The notes: generated from the letters alone by a model not told the origin. 64,000 nt of DNA from Frankia sp. AiPa1 (GCF_023243075.1 NZ_JALKFZ020000177.1:62001-126000); one strand, 5' to 3'. Shown: positions 15,849-24,768, counted from the stretch's first letter. Numbers and translations: made by a program.

Positions 15849-16499
15849 TGGGACGAGGGTGTGGGTCCCGGCCCTCGACGGCAATCCCGTAGAAATCACG
15901 GGCCGCGGTCACGGATGCTCCGTCGTCAAACGTGCTCTCAGTCACAAATCCAGCCGGAGGGGGACGGTGTGGCAGGCGCGCGACGCCAGATCCCCAGGGT
16001 TTTTCTCGCGGATCAGGATGGTCCATCGCAGCGGACCGGCCGGTTCCCACCCGATCCTCCGCCGGGCCCGGGGCCACGTCCGACGTCCTCGGCGCCACGC
16101 GCACCGTCCGGACATACCGCGTGGCCGGTGGCCCTGTCGTCACCGTCAGCCCCGGCCGTCACGACCAGCGAGCCCTCTCCCACCGCCGACCCGCTACCGC
16201 CCTTCCCGCTGCTGCGCGTGACGACGGATCGGCCCCGGAAAACCCCGTGTCGCTTCTACAGGGTTACGAAGGGGCAAGTTGGACACATTGCCCGGTAGAA
16301 GCGACATCCCCGCTCATCAACAGCGCCACCACCCCCGAAAGCCATCACCGACAGTGAGATTCACCGGGTGAACCCGGCCGTGAACCGGAGATCCACGAGA
16401 AGCTGCCCAGAGGATCCCCGTGGGCGGGGGACCACAAGGGTGGAGTCCTTCGCCGACGAGGGTGGCGGGAGACCTCGGCGGCGGCAGGTCAGCGGCAGG
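15849..16499. other. Gene-poor spacer with a nested hairpin
   Basis: No gene is convincingly supported in this 650-bp stretch. A minus-strand frame (15763-16143) contains one plausible segment (VTESTFDDGASVTAARDFYG), which may be an out-of-frame N-terminal relic of the neighbouring hypothetical protein. The structured element at 16248-16306 is the only clear signal. Confidence 0.45.
16248..16306. repeat. Nested inverted repeats (two-stem element)
   Basis: Perfect 12-bp outer arms TGTCGCTTCTAC (16248-16259) and GTAGAAGCGACA (16295-16306) enclose a second stem, GGGCAA with TTGCCC, around a 10-nt loop. The outer arms are less GC-rich than the surroundings. No U-tract follows. It lies more than 190 bp from the nearest gene end. 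Confidence 0.7.
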
Positions 16500-17336
16500 T
16501 CAGCCGAAGCCGAGTTCACGCGCCCACAGGGCCGCCGCGGTACTCGGGGGGATCGACGGCGCGGCGTCGGGATGGCTGGCGAGATATTTCGTCCGTGCCG
16601 TGCGCAGATAGTCGGCGACGACACTCTCGCGGATGTTCATCTCCCGGGCGGCCTCCCGGTAGGTCAGTCCCCGGCAGCCGATGAGCACCATCACCTCGGC
16701 CTCGCGGGGGGACGGCCGGTGCAGGCGGCGCCGGCGCCGGGCGGCATCGAAGATGCGGTCCAGATGATGGTGCGCCGCCGGCGCGGAGAGGTCCCGCTCG
16801 GCGCACAGTTCGTCGAGCAGATCGCCCTGGGCAAGGCCGCGCAGCAGGTTGCGTTCGGTGTTGTCGATCTCGTTGCGGGACAGCGGGCGGCGCAGCGAGT
16901 CCTCGAGCAGGAAGCCGGCGAGCCGGGTCGAGACGTGGTAGCTGCCGGCGGCGACGGCGGTGACCGCGGGCACGAACTGGTGGGACGGCGCGGCCTTGTC
17001 GACGAAGCCGTGGGCGCGGGCGGCGATCGCGTCGAGTACCTCGTCCGGGGTGGCGACGCCGGAGGTGGCCAGGACGAGCAGCCCCCGCCCGTGCAGTTCG
17101 GCGACGGCGGCGGCACCCGACAGGCCGGGCAGGTGCAGGTCGCAGACCACCACGTCCGGGGCGGCGGCGGGGTCGAGATCCTCGAGCCGCGGTGCGGGTG
17201 CCAGCACCGAGAAACCGGCACCGGCGAACCGGGCGGCCAGCGACTCGGTGGTGATCGGATGATCCTCGACGATGGCCACCGAGACGGGTCGTCCGGTCGT
17301 CCCCGCGCCGCGGCCGGACGGGCGGGGCAGGGTCAT
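16500..17336 (-). CDS. NarL-type response regulator with two helix-turn-helix-like segments
   Basis: 278 residues. The receiver domain has the EDHP acidic pair, phospho-acceptor Asp in VVCDLHLPGL, Thr/Ser in LATSGV and Lys in GFVDKAAP. The output part has a LuxR-type domain (SPREAEVMVLIGCRGLTYREAAREMNIRESVVADYLRTARTKYLA). It is preceded by another helical segment that may itself be a degenerate HTH (NTERNLLRGLAQGDLLDELCAERDLSAPAAHHHLDRIF). Its start overlaps the upstream kinase stop by 4 bp (ATGA), so the pair is translationally coupled and presumably cognate. Target genes are not evident. Confidence 0.88.
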   Translation of the reverse strand: MTLPRPSGRGAGTTGRPVSVAIVEDHPITTESLAARFAGAGFSVLAPAPRLEDLDPAAAPDVVVCDLHLPGLSGAAAVAELHGRGLLVLATSGVATPDEVLDAIAARAHGFVDKAAPSHQFVPAVTAVAAGSYHVSTRLAGFLLEDSLRRPLSRNEIDNTERNLLRGLAQGDLLDELCAERDLSAPAAHHHLDRIFDAARRRRRLHRPSPREAEVMVLIGCRGLTYREAAREMNIRESVVADYLRTARTKYLASHPDAAPSIPPSTAAALWARELGFG

Positions 17337-18805
17337 GCCAACTCCCCGGGCGCTTCGGACGGCTCATCCGGTCTGGATGGCCCATCGGGCGGGGCCGGCC
17401 AGCACATGATCACCTTGACGCCGAGGCCGGGACGAGCGCTGACATCGACCCGTCCGCCATGGCGTTCCAGGGCGCGGTAGCTGCCGGCGAGCCCGCCGCC
17501 AGGGCGCACCGTCGCCGGGTCGAAGCCGAGGCCCCGGTCGCGGACGACGACGAGCATCGCGTCAGCGCCGCCCTCGACGAACAGGCTGACCTCGTCGACC
17601 TGACCGGCGTGCCGGATGACGTTGCGCAACGCCTCCCGAGTCGCGGCCACCAGAGCCTCGCGGACGGGCTCGGGCGGCTCGCCCTCGATCCCGAGGAACG
17701 GCACGAGCGCGAGACCCTCATCGGTGAACGTGTCGACGACCGCCGACATCATCGCCTCGAAGGTGACCTCGTCGCCTTCGCCGCGGGTAGTGACCTGGAC
17801 CGGCAGCGACACGGGCACCCCTGCTCCCGTTCCCGTCGCGGCCGCCCCCGGGCCTGGCGACCCCGGTGTTGATGACAGCGACCCGCCGTAGCCGGTGTCG
17901 GCCCGCCGCCCGTCGCCGGAACCGGAACCGGAACCGGAACTGGGGCCGGGGCCGGGGACATAGCCGTCAGCTCGGCCGGGAGCGCGGCCCTGGGCGTGGC
18001 CGTCGTGGAGGAAACGGGGATCGAGGCCGCGGGGATCCATGATGATGCGGCGCGCCCGCTGCGCCCCGCGGCGAGCCTCGCGGACCAGCGCCGTGGACGG
18101 CGCACCGCCGGCGGCGACATGGTCGACGACCGGCAGCAGGTAGTCGTGGATCTCCCGGTGAGCGATCTCGCGCTGACGCAGGCTCTCGGCCTCGCGTTCC
18201 TGCTCGACCGCGCGGGCCCAGGCGACCTCCGTCTCGTTCTGCGCGTGCGCGGTGGCCTTCGACAGCCGGCGCAGCTCGCCGGCGATGAGCATCGCGACGA
18301 CGTACCACAGGGCGAAGCCGAGCAGATCGGATCCGAGCTTGAGGGTGACATCCGGCAGGACGGCGAGACTCCACGCCGCCATCAGCGCAACCACCATGAT
18401 CGCCCCGGAGATCCCGAGCCCCATCGCGAAACCGACACCGGCGGACGAGACCAGGCTGAACGGGACCAGCTCCGTCATGATCCGGTTGCGCTCGTCCGGA
18501 ACCGCCGCCCGCGACCCGACTCCCATCAGCGCCACGCAGAACAGCACGTCGGCGAGTACCAGGCGGCGGGACAGCCGCCCCACGCCGTGCCAGGCCCGCC
18601 AGGAGAACCAGGCTGCCTCGGCGAGCGCGGCGACCGCGACCAGCATGGCGATCCACGGGTGGCGCAACCCGGCCCAGCCGAACAGGGGGATCAGCACGAA
18701 CGACGCACACGCGGCCCGCGCGTACCCCACCATGCGGGCCATGCGCTGCTCGGTGCGTATGACGACGGCCCTGGGCGGACCCGCCGATCCGACCAACCCG
18801 GTCAT
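17333..18805 (-). CDS. NarL-family sensor histidine kinase
   Basis: 490 residues. Five to six N-terminal membrane helices form the sensor. The dimerisation/phosphoacceptor segment contains the phospho-His in AHREIHDYLLPVVDHV (family pattern REIHDxL). A Ser/Gly/Pro linker follows, then a HATPase domain with the N box REALRNVIRHAG, G1 VVRDRGLGF and the G2-like GGGLAGS. The domain order resembles DesK/NarL-type kinases. The start is ATG 18805; TTG 18814 is three codons earlier, and there is no strong ribosome binding site. It is coupled to the downstream regulator by a 4-bp overlap. The linker carries a GSGSGSG tract from hexameric DNA repeats near 17925-17945. Confidence 0.88.
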   Translation of the reverse strand: MTGLVGSAGPPRAVVIRTEQRMARMVGYARAACASFVLIPLFGWAGLRHPWIAMLVAVAALAEAAWFSWRAWHGVGRLSRRLVLADVLFCVALMGVGSRAAVPDERNRIMTELVPFSLVSSAGVGFAMGLGISGAIMVVALMAAWSLAVLPDVTLKLGSDLLGFALWYVVAMLIAGELRRLSKATAHAQNETEVAWARAVEQEREAESLRQREIAHREIHDYLLPVVDHVAAGGAPSTALVREARRGAQRARRIIMDPRGLDPRFLHDGHAQGRAPGRADGYVPGPGPSSGSGSGSGDGRRADTGYGGSLSSTPGSPGPGAAATGTGAGVPVSLPVQVTTRGEGDEVTFEAMMSAVVDTFTDEGLALVPFLGIEGEPPEPVREALVAATREALRNVIRHAGQVDEVSLFVEGGADAMLVVVRDRGLGFDPATVRPGGGLAGSYRALERHGGRVDVSARPGLGVKVIMCWPAPPDGPSRPDEPSEAPGELA

Positions 18806-19094
18806 AGCTTGCAACGGTAGTGGGCGATCATGATCTCGGCCACCCCCCGCAACCGGTCCGTCTCCTCTTCCTGGGCGGGTGCCTGCCGCGGCGAGACGGT
18901 GTGGGCCCGCCGACGGATGGGCACGGCCACACCATGACGACCATCCTCCGTGCCATCACCACCTCCACCCGATCCCCTATCCGATCCCCCGCCCGAGCCC
19001 GCGCCCCCGAGGCTGTGCTGCCCCCGCCGGGACCCGGCCCGGGGCCGACGCCACCCGATCCCGTCCCGCCGATCCCCGTTCCCGACCCGACCCC

Positions 19095-19205
19095 GCCTGG
19101 GCCCGGCCCGGATCCCGTCCCCCCGGGCCCCGGGCCCGATCCCGTCCCGCCTGGTCCGGGGCCTGACCCGGTACCCCCCGGTCCCGGTCCCGACCCCATT
19201 CCGCC
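19095..19205. repeat. 27-bp Pro-Gly-Asp coding-like repeat
   Basis: About four copies of a 27-bp unit that reads PGPGPDPVP on the plus strand or GSGPGPGGT on the minus strand. It lies in the 480-bp gap between the NarL-type kinase and the DUF6158-like gene. A plus-strand frame (18820-19233) would make a Pro-rich protein, but neither strand shows a recognisable non-repetitive domain, so I do not call a gene. Confidence 0.6.
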
Positions 19206-19288
19206 CGGCCCGGTACCGGCGCCGGCCCTGTGACGCCGAGACGACAATTCGGTGCGGTACATCAATGAACCGCGGGTACACCGTGGTC

Positions 19289-19534
19289 ATGACGCATCGA
19301 CCCGAGGGAATCCCCGCCCCCGCACTCGCCGACGAGGATCTGATCCGCGAGCTGCGGCACCTGCACCGGACCCGCCATGACGCGTTCATCTCCGGCAGCG
19401 AGGACGCGTTCGAGACCCACACCGCCCGGATGCTCGAACTCGAACGTGAGTACCTGTTCCGTTTCCCGGACGCGGGTCCCGACCCGTCGCGGACCCGCGC
19501 GGGCCGACGTCGCGCCGCCGGCGTGCCCGCCTGA
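19289..19534 (+). CDS. Small conserved actinobacterial protein, DUF6158-like
   Basis: 81 residues. The core LADEDLIRELRHLHRTRHDAFISGSEDAFETHTARMLELEREYLFRFPD is an all-helical, charged domain that I associate with the DUF6158 family, of unknown function. The Arg-rich tail is not conserved. ATG 19289 places the conserved domain 13 residues in; ATG 19265 is an in-frame alternative. Neither has a good ribosome binding site. It is convergent with the vWA gene, 35 bp away. Confidence 0.75.
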   Translation: MTHRPEGIPAPALADEDLIRELRHLHRTRHDAFISGSEDAFETHTARMLELEREYLFRFPDAGPDPSRTRAGRRRAAGVPA

Positions 19535-19569
19535 GGAGCCGACGTCCGTTTTGTCCCTCCGGCGACCTG

Positions 19570-21597
19570 TCAGCCGGGGAGGGTGAGGACGTCGGTGTAG
19601 GCACCGAACAGGCCGGCCGCGTCGGGCGTGATGTAGGCCCGGCCGCCGGTGGCGCTCGCGAGACGCTGCAGCGTGGTGGTGTCGGCGGCCGGATCAGTGG
19701 CGATGATGATCAGATGGACGGGTCGGGCCCGGTCGACGGTGGCGCGCAGCTGGGCGACGGCCTGGTCCAACGTCGGCTCGTTGGACGTCGGCTCGTTGGA
19801 CGCCGACCGACCGGACGCCGACCCATTGGATGAGGCGCCGTCCGGTCGGTCGAGCACACCGTCGGTGAGCAGGATGATCTCGTTGAGCCGCCCCGGCACG
19901 AAATGGGCGCGGCGGTCGCGGACAGCCGCCACCACCGTGGAGTAGAGGTTGGTGGACCCCCGGTCGGCGCGCACCCGCGCCGCGAGCCCGCGCAGCTCGT
20001 CGGCGTGCGTGCCGCCGGTCGAGGACGGCCCGTTCAGGCTGGCCATCGGGGCGAGCTGCTGGTGCCCGCCGGGCAGCGTGGCGGAGGCCAGCCAGACCTC
20101 GAGCGCACTGTCCGACGCGAACAGGCTGAGGCCCGCCAGTACGGTCTCGGTCGCGGCCTGGATGCGGGTCTTCCCGTCCGACCGGTTCGTGATCGGCAGC
20201 CGCGTCGATCCGGACGTGTCGATGACGACCAGGGCGGCCGCACGCTCGCGGGCGTGGCGGAAGAAGCGGCGGGCGGTGCCGAGGACCGTGTCCGAGGCGT
20301 CGACGCTGGCGAGTTTCGGCGGTGTCGTGCGTACCCCGTCGGTGACCGTGAGCTTGCCCGCGAGGCCGGCCGGGTCGCCACGATCCGCGAGTTCCGCGGG
20401 GGTCCGCAGGCCGGCGTCGGACAGTGCCTGCCGACCGGTCGTCGTGCCGAGGAAGGCGAGGAAGGACTGAGCTGCGGTCCGTTTCGCCGTCTGTTCGGAG
20501 GTATGGGTCAGCACGATGTACGGCACGGAGGCGACGAACGAGCCGTCGCGGGGATAGGCGGCGACCAGGGTGGTGGTGTCGGTCTGGTGGGAGGTGCCGG
20601 CCAGGCCGCGGTTGTAGGCGATGACGTCGGATTCCATCGCGGGGAAGGCCGACGGGACGATGCCGCCCGCGGGTGCGGTGCCCTTTCGCTCGGTGTCGAA
20701 CAGTTGGCTGTCGTACTGCGGTAGCCAACTCACCGAGCGCTGCAGGCGCAGCGCGGCGGCCTGAGCCGCCCGGTCCTGGTCGAAGGTGCCGGTGGCCATG
20801 TCCGCCGGGGCGATCCCGCGGCTCGCGCTGACCGTGCCGATCAGCGCTCGCAGCGCCGCCGCGGACGAGTCCGGGTTCGCCATGGCGAGCCGGAAGCCGC
20901 CCCAGCTCGGCTGGCCCTTCGTCGCCCAGAAGCTCGGCGTTGTCGCGGCGGCCGCGAGCTCGGCCCAGGTCATGTGGTGCTCCGGCCAGCCGAGCTGCTG
21001 CGCCATCGCACGGGGCATGGCGATCACCACCGGTGAGCCGGCGATCGTCGCCGCCCGCTGGGGAAGCTTCGGTGCCGCGGAGTCGGACTCCTGTCCGAGG
21101 GACAGCCAGTCCGCCGATTCGGGGATCCAGACGTCCGGGGTTCCGGACCCCGACGGGTCCGCCCGGGCGACCGCGTCGAGCGTCCGGTCGGACGGGCTGG
21201 CCCGCACCGACAGGGTCACGCACGGACCATGATCATCGACATGTGTATGTTGGAAATCGGTCGCGAGCCGCCGGACCGGTGCGGCCAGGGCCGGCGCGAC
21301 GGTGACGGACAGGGCCGCGCGGGGTGTGCCGTCGGCGCACAGGTCCGAGCCGCCACCGCGCCAGATCGAGGTGGCGGCGTATCCGACACCGGTGACCGCG
21401 AGCCCACCGAGCACGACCACGAGCGCACCGCTGACCGCACCACGCCCGACCCACCGGCGGCGCGTCGCGGGATCCGGTGGCGCCGCGGCGTGCCGGTGCG
21501 ACGCCCGACGACCAGGCGGGCCGCCTGCGGGTGAGCCCCCCGAGGGTGGACCACTGCGAGCGGCCCCGCGTCGGGAGCTATGCCGGGCGCCGGACAC
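19570..21597 (-). CDS. Membrane-anchored solute-binding-like protein with C-terminal von Willebrand A domain
   Basis: About 675 residues. A basic N-terminus is followed by one membrane helix (GALVVVLGGLAVTGVGYAAT). The next 330 residues resemble an extracellular solute-binding protein (PDVWIPESADWLSL, AGSPVVIAMPRAMAQQLGWP, LAAYPRDGSFVASVPYIVL-like strand order). The C-terminal 200 residues form a vWA domain with a MIDAS motif (VVIDTSGST, the later Thr in STNLYS, and Asp in LLTDGVLD). Such proteins present a metal-dependent adhesion or scaffold domain outside the membrane. GTG 21597 is chosen because of GGAAAGGAC about seven bases upstream; the open frame further up lacks conserved sequence. 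Ligand and partner are unknown. Confidence 0.82.
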   Translation of the reverse strand: MSGARHSSRRGAARSGPPSGGSPAGGPPGRRASHRHAAAPPDPATRRRWVGRGAVSGALVVVLGGLAVTGVGYAATSIWRGGGSDLCADGTPRAALSVTVAPALAAPVRRLATDFQHTHVDDHGPCVTLSVRASPSDRTLDAVARADPSGSGTPDVWIPESADWLSLGQESDSAAPKLPQRAATIAGSPVVIAMPRAMAQQLGWPEHHMTWAELAAAATTPSFWATKGQPSWGGFRLAMANPDSSAAALRALIGTVSASRGIAPADMATGTFDQDRAAQAAALRLQRSVSWLPQYDSQLFDTERKGTAPAGGIVPSAFPAMESDVIAYNRGLAGTSHQTDTTTLVAAYPRDGSFVASVPYIVLTHTSEQTAKRTAAQSFLAFLGTTTGRQALSDAGLRTPAELADRGDPAGLAGKLTVTDGVRTTPPKLASVDASDTVLGTARRFFRHARERAAALVVIDTSGSTRLPITNRSDGKTRIQAATETVLAGLSLFASDSALEVWLASATLPGGHQQLAPMASLNGPSSTGGTHADELRGLAARVRADRGSTNLYSTVVAAVRDRRAHFVPGRLNEIILLTDGVLDRPDGASSNGSASGRSASNEPTSNEPTLDQAVAQLRATVDRARPVHLIIIATDPAADTTTLQRLASATGGRAYITPDAAGLFGAYTDVLTLPG

Positions 21598-21935
21598 GCG
21601 GACGTCCTTTCCCGTCGCGGAACCGCGCCCACCGCGCCCACCGCGAACCTGCCGCCACCTCGAGGGTGCGAGTACCACTGCCAGCGGGCCCATCGCGTGA
21701 CAGCCGACCGCGTGGTCTGGCGGGCCCGCTGACGGCGCGCATGGGCAGCCGGGGTCGGGACCTGGCGGCGTGCGGCCATGCGTAGGGTTCCGTGGCCTGA
21801 TCCTGCCTGGCAGTCGACTGTCGGGCAGCAAATCTTGGAATACCGGGGTCGGTTGTTGTCTTTGTGTACTCCGCGTCGTCGCTGCGGTGCGTTCGTGACC
21901 CGAGTTGTAGCGACGTGTTAACCCTGGCCGGCGGG
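21598..21935. other. Intergenic region upstream of the vWA gene
   Basis: No gene is seen. It should contain the promoter of the vWA protein gene on the minus strand. It includes relatively AT-rich patches (for example near 21830-21860 and 21905-21920), but no -10/-35 pair is clear enough to name. Confidence 0.4.
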
Positions 21936-22964
21936 CTACTCTTCGGCGACCAGATCCGCATAGACCGGATGACGTTCGATATAGGCCCGGATGTAGGGGC
22001 ACTGCGCAACCACGGACAGCGCCCGGGCACGTGCGTCGTCCAGCGCACTCGCAGCCAGGGCCGACCCTACGCCCTTACCCTCGAACTCCGGCAGGACCTC
22101 GGTGTGCACCAGGACGATCCGCTCCCCGCGGCGCTGGTACTGGACGAAGCCGGCGACCGTCCCGTCGGAGGTACGCGCCTCGTATCGGTGCCGGTCGGGA
22201 TTGTCGATGACGGACAGTTCCATGGCCGTATCCTCGCGCAGGTCCGGCCCGCCGCGCCCGCGCGGCATGATCCGGCGCTCGGGCCTGGGCCTGTCCCTGG
22301 GCCTGTCCTCGGGCCTGGGCCTGTCCTCGGACGTGGGCCGGTCGCGCAGGGCCGCGAGTTCAGCCGGGGTGTCGAGATCATCGGACGAGCCGAGTCCGTC
22401 GCAGGCGATCAGGCCGACCTCGCCCGGATGCGCCCGCAGCCAGGCCCGGGCGCCGACGTCCCCGCGCGCCCAGGACGCGACCTCGGGCCAGATCGTCCGC
22501 GTCAGCAGGACAGGATGCCCGGGGATTCCCTGGTAGGTGGCGCGCAGCGCCGGCGACAGTACTCGGCCGTCGGCGGGTGTCGCCGCGCTGACCAGGCGTT
22601 GGACCGCTGCCGACGTCAGCCCGGGTTCGTCGACGAGCGTGACGACCACGGCCTGCGCGTCGAGCCCGGCGAGTTCCGCGAGCCCCGCCCGCAGCGATTC
22701 ACCGATCCCCATGGCCCACCGTGCCGCCCGCACCAGACGTACCGGCGCGCTGTTCGGACCGGACCCGTCCTGTCGTTCGGTCGGTGCGATCGCGGCGGCA
22801 ACCTGGTCGGCGGCCGCACCGACGACGACGAGGATCGGACGGCAGCCGCCCGAGGCCAACGTCTGCATGCCGCGTTCGACCAGGGTCTGCCCGCCGAGCC
22901 GGATCAGGGCCTTCGGCTCACCCATCCGCCGTCCCGCGCCGGCCGCGAGCAGCAGGCCGGCCAC
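21936..22964 (-). CDS. MobA-like nucleotidyltransferase with in-frame GNAT domain
   Basis: The first 220 residues match MobA/MocA molybdenum-cofactor nucleotidyltransferases: LLLAAGAGRRMGEPKALI (nucleotide and Lys binding), VVVTLVDEPGLTS (metal-binding acidic motif), GIPGHPVLL and CDGLGSSDDLDTP. A low-complexity DRP/ERP linker leads into a YjdJ-type GNAT acyltransferase domain (VAGFVQYQRRGERIVLVHTEVLPEFEGKGVGSALAASAL, then QCPYIRAYIERHP). There is no stop between the domains, but ATG 22223 starts the GNAT part with GAGGA seven bases upstream, so two proteins may be made. GTG 22964 is chosen because it begins exactly at the first beta strand. It lies directly downstream of doxX. Confidence 0.8.
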   Translation of the reverse strand: MAGLLLAAGAGRRMGEPKALIRLGGQTLVERGMQTLASGGCRPILVVVGAAADQVAAAIAPTERQDGSGPNSAPVRLVRAARWAMGIGESLRAGLAELAGLDAQAVVVTLVDEPGLTSAAVQRLVSAATPADGRVLSPALRATYQGIPGHPVLLTRTIWPEVASWARGDVGARAWLRAHPGEVGLIACDGLGSSDDLDTPAELAALRDRPTSEDRPRPEDRPRDRPRPERRIMPRGRGGPDLREDTAMELSVIDNPDRHRYEARTSDGTVAGFVQYQRRGERIVLVHTEVLPEFEGKGVGSALAASALDDARARALSVVAQCPYIRAYIERHPVYADLVAEE

Positions 22965-22992
22965 CGGGGCCGTGGGGCTGTTCCCGTCGAGC

Positions 22993-23514
22993 TCAGGCGT
23001 TGGCCGTGTCGGCCGGCTTGCGCTCGGGCCGCCACGCGGTTGCCAGCAGCAGGGCGGCACCGCCGACCCCGAGGATGATCGTGATCAGGCCGCCGGCCCA
23101 TCCGTCGAGCTCGATGCCGATCGCGTGGTCGAGCGATCCCTTACCCGGCCCGAGAATGCCGATCGCCGCGCAGACGACCGCGATGAACAGAACGTACTCG
23201 TAGCCCTGTCCCGGGCGGAAGATGAAGAAGCCGTTGGTGCGGTGCGCCGTGATCCCGGCGACCACCATGGTTCCGATGATCGCACCCGCGGCGAACGGCG
23301 TGAGGAAACCGACGATCAGGCCTGCGCCGGCGGCGAGCTCGACCAGCCCGGACATCCACGCGTGCACGATTCCGGGCCGCAGGCCCATGCTCTGGAACCA
23401 GCCCGCGGTTCCCTGGATCCCGCCGGGGCCGAACACGTGGTTGTAGCCGTGCAGGATGAGGGTGACGCCCACGATGATCCGGAGTACCAGGGCCGCGGTG
23501 TCAGGCGATGTCAC
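22993..23514 (-). CDS. DoxX-family membrane protein
   Basis: 173 residues with four membrane helices typical of DoxX/SURF4-like proteins: RIIVGVTLILHGYNHVF, SGLVELAAGAGLIVGFL, AAGAIIGTMVVAGI and the C-terminal ITIILGVGGAALLLATAW. The conserved GxQGTAGWFxSMGL segment follows helix 1. DoxX proteins are linked to respiratory or thiol-redox complexes, but the exact role is uncertain. GTG 23514 has GAGGAGG five bases upstream. It is probably co-transcribed with the MobA-like gene, whose start lies 28 bp past the doxX stop. A possible MarR-type palindrome lies about 100 bp upstream. Confidence 0.92.
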   Translation of the reverse strand: MTSPDTAALVLRIIVGVTLILHGYNHVFGPGGIQGTAGWFQSMGLRPGIVHAWMSGLVELAAGAGLIVGFLTPFAAGAIIGTMVVAGITAHRTNGFFIFRPGQGYEYVLFIAVVCAAIGILGPGKGSLDHAIGIELDGWAGGLITIILGVGGAALLLATAWRPERKPADTANA

Positions 23515-23847
23515 GTGTCCTCCTCGAACCGGTCACTCGGTGGATCATGGCGGCGGCCGGCGCGCCGATGTACACAGCGCCGACAGTAGCGGGTCCGAGA
23601 GGAAGACACGTTAATTACAATGATTGTGATCTATCGTCGTCCGCTCGCTGAGGGTGGGGCAGGCCGCTGTGTGGGCGGCCAGCGGCCCTGTGCGCCGCGG
23701 TGGCGCGTCCGTGCCGCGCACGGCGCCCCGCCGCCGCGCCGCGCTGACTTGGCCGGGCCAAAGCCCTCGGGGTGCGTCAGACCGACTCGGTGGACCTGAA
23801 CCACCGTGCAGGCCGATGGGTGGCGCCGGGGTCAGCGCGGGCGGGCG
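23515..23847. other. doxX upstream region
   Basis: No gene is seen in 333 bp. The half nearest doxX contains the AT-rich palindrome described below. The rest is ordinary high-GC sequence between the marR stop and the doxX promoter. Confidence 0.5.
23611..23633. promoter_or_regulatory. AT-rich palindrome, candidate operator of doxX
   Basis: ACAAT-G-ATTGT (23617-23627) is a perfect palindrome within the AT-rich stretch ttaattacaatgattgtgat, conspicuous in this DNA and about 100 bp upstream of the doxX start. A MarR gene is next door, so MarR binding is an inference. Confidence 0.4.
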
Positions 23848-24264
23848 TCAGCGCGGGCTGTCCTGATCGACGATCCGCGTCAGCATGGCCAACAGGGTGC
23901 CCTGTTCCTCCTCGGACAGCGGCGCGAGCAGCTTGTCGTTCATCTGGTCGATGCGGTCCGCCACCTGGCCGTGTGTCGATTCTCCGCGTTTGGTCAGCCG
24001 CAGGACGTTGCGCCGACCATCACGCGGGTCACGAACCCGGCGGATGAGGCCTCGCTGGACAAGCCGCGCCACCACATCGGCGACCGTGGACCGGTCAAGC
24101 GACGCCCGTTCCCCGAGCGTGCGCTGATCGATGTCAGGGTCGGCCAGCAGGCTGTTGAGGACCACGAACTGCGGCGGCGTCGTCTCGGTCGAGACGGTCG
24201 TCGTCCACAGCTGGTAGGTGACCTGCTGCAGCCGGCGGGCCAGCTGGCCCGGATGGGAGGACAT
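23848..24264 (-). CDS. MarR-family transcriptional regulator
   Basis: The conserved part is about 138 residues: a dimerisation helix (LARRLQQVTYQLWTTT), the winged HTH (PPQFVVLNSLLADPDIDQRTLGERASLDRSTVADVVARLVQRGLIRRV), the wing (DPRDGRRNVLRLTKRGE) and C-terminal helices (LLAPLSEEEQGTLLAMLTRIVD). ATG 24264 gives a normal MarR length. The frame is open for a further 71 residues upstream to a TTG at 24477, without conserved features. MarR proteins usually respond to phenolic or oxidative ligands and repress nearby genes; doxX is the obvious candidate target. An imperfect palindrome GTAGT-N9-ACTAC (24567-24585) lies upstream. Confidence 0.88.
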   Translation of the reverse strand: MSSHPGQLARRLQQVTYQLWTTTVSTETTPPQFVVLNSLLADPDIDQRTLGERASLDRSTVADVVARLVQRGLIRRVRDPRDGRRNVLRLTKRGESTHGQVADRIDQMNDKLLAPLSEEEQGTLLAMLTRIVDQDSPR

Positions 24265-24768
24265 GTCCACGACGCCGCGGGTGCTGGGCGGCTCGGCCGG
24301 CTGCGAGGGCACGGTGGCCGGCTCGGTGGAGCGTTGCCCGGGTAGGCGCTCGCCGGAATGTTCCAGCGCGCTGGTGTCATCACCGGCACCCCTGGGCAAC
24401 TGGTCGGATCGTGTGCGCGCGTTCAGGGTTCGCTTCCAATCCGGTGTCGAAGTGGGCGGCCGACGAGTTCGCCGCAAAGGTCATCATCGCTCATGTCGGC
24501 GCTCGTTGTCGCCATGCTGTCAGAATCGGTGGTGCACCGGTGCCGACGCCGTAACTCCGGCGGCGTGTAGTGAAATTATAACTACGGATAACCGGACATC
24601 CTGGTTCCCGAGTAGTACGCTCGTCACCGCTTCGGGGTAGCCATTCGGGGATGTCGCGCTCGCGCCGGAGCGCCCCCATGCCCACGGGCCCGGCCGGGCG
24701 CGCACCGGCCCAGATGGGTTCAGATCGGCGAGGTGCATCGGGCCGCGGATGCGGGTAGTGGCTGCGGT
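24265..24768. other. Divergent promoter region of marR and the nucleotidyltransferase gene
   Basis: No independent gene is seen. It contains the upstream frame extension of marR and the imperfect AT-rich palindrome GTAGTGAAATTATAACTAC (24567-24585), a possible autoregulatory operator. It also carries the promoter of the plus-strand nucleotidyltransferase operon. Confidence 0.45.

Noticed and set aside
15763..16143. Minus-strand gene upstream of the Gly-rich hypothetical protein
   Set aside because: One plausible segment but Arg/Pro-rich ends and no start signal. At most a frameshifted N-terminus of the neighbour; noted in the spacer entry.
18820..19233. Pro-rich plus-strand protein gene
   Set aside because: Essentially only repeat-encoded PGPGPDP sequence. 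The minus strand is equally open, and there is no start signal or conserved flank.
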